From Aquirhabdus sp. (GTDB lineage: Bacteria; Pseudomonadota; Gammaproteobacteria; Pseudomonadales; Moraxellaceae), in assembly GCA_030152425.1 (NCBI GenBank), contig JASLJP010000054.1:1-6837 (forward strand): 6,837 bases of DNA, given 5' to 3'. This document shows positions 6,829 through 6,837 of the stretch, piece after piece. The position numbers and the translations under genes are program-made. The notes beneath the pieces are model-generated. The model made no database searches. It was not told where the DNA came from and worked only from the letters and a program-made list of their open reading frames with translations. Positions within the stretch are counted from its first letter, which is position 1. Each line of letters starts with the position of its first letter.

Positions 6829-6837
6829 TCTATAGAA

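Noticed and set aside
6829..6834. TATAGA on the - strand as a -10 box for the lipoprotein gene
   Set aside because: It matches only 4 of 6 consensus bases, and a start about 7 nt downstream would remove the ribosome binding site. The -35 region is outside the window.
6461..6835. 124-codon + strand frame at the right edge
   Set aside because: It lies antisense to the lipoprotein's N-terminal half. Its Pro run is just the reverse complement of the poly-Gly codons after the lipobox.

Overview
The window is a piece of the division and cell wall (dcw) cluster of a Gram-negative bacterium, followed by one unrelated gene pointing the other way. The + strand carries the 3' part of ftsI (septal transpeptidase PBP3), then complete murE, murF and mraY. 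The - strand carries a predicted lipoprotein of unknown function. The DNA is GC-rich in the wall genes. The MurE DNPR motif implies meso-diaminopimelate peptidoglycan. MraY is exactly 360 residues, with its catalytic aspartates at the E. coli numbers (115, 116, 267), which points to a gammaproteobacterium. From memory, its N-terminus (MLLWLF) and C-terminus (LMTLKFR), and the end of the gene run at mraY, resemble Moraxellaceae (the Acinetobacter group, here perhaps a higher-GC relative). This placement is an inference and was not searched.

Layout: 1-1429 ftsI, cut at the 5' edge; a 27-nt gap with a good ribosome binding site; 1457-3037 murE; a 133-nt gap (3038-3170) that is unusually long for this operon and holds a terminator-like hairpin and a five-codon mini-ORF touching the murF start; 3171-4670 murF; 4670-5752 mraY, sharing one base with the murF stop (TAATG); 5766-5805 a strong bidirectional terminator; 5827-6813 (-) the lipoprotein gene, converging on mraY. 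Its start codon and ribosome binding site lie just inside the right edge, and its promoter is probably outside.

The four wall genes form one pathway. MurE adds meso-DAP to UDP-MurNAc-L-Ala-D-Glu, and MurF adds D-Ala-D-Ala to complete the pentapeptide. MraY moves phospho-MurNAc-pentapeptide onto undecaprenyl phosphate at the membrane. FtsI finally cross-links the exported material at the septum. The lipoprotein has no visible link to this pathway.

The wall genes look ordinary and intact, and I see no convincing new multi-gene system. The places most worth a second look are the murE-murF gap, the end of the dcw run right after mraY, and the orphan lipoprotein with its four-cysteine C-terminal domain.
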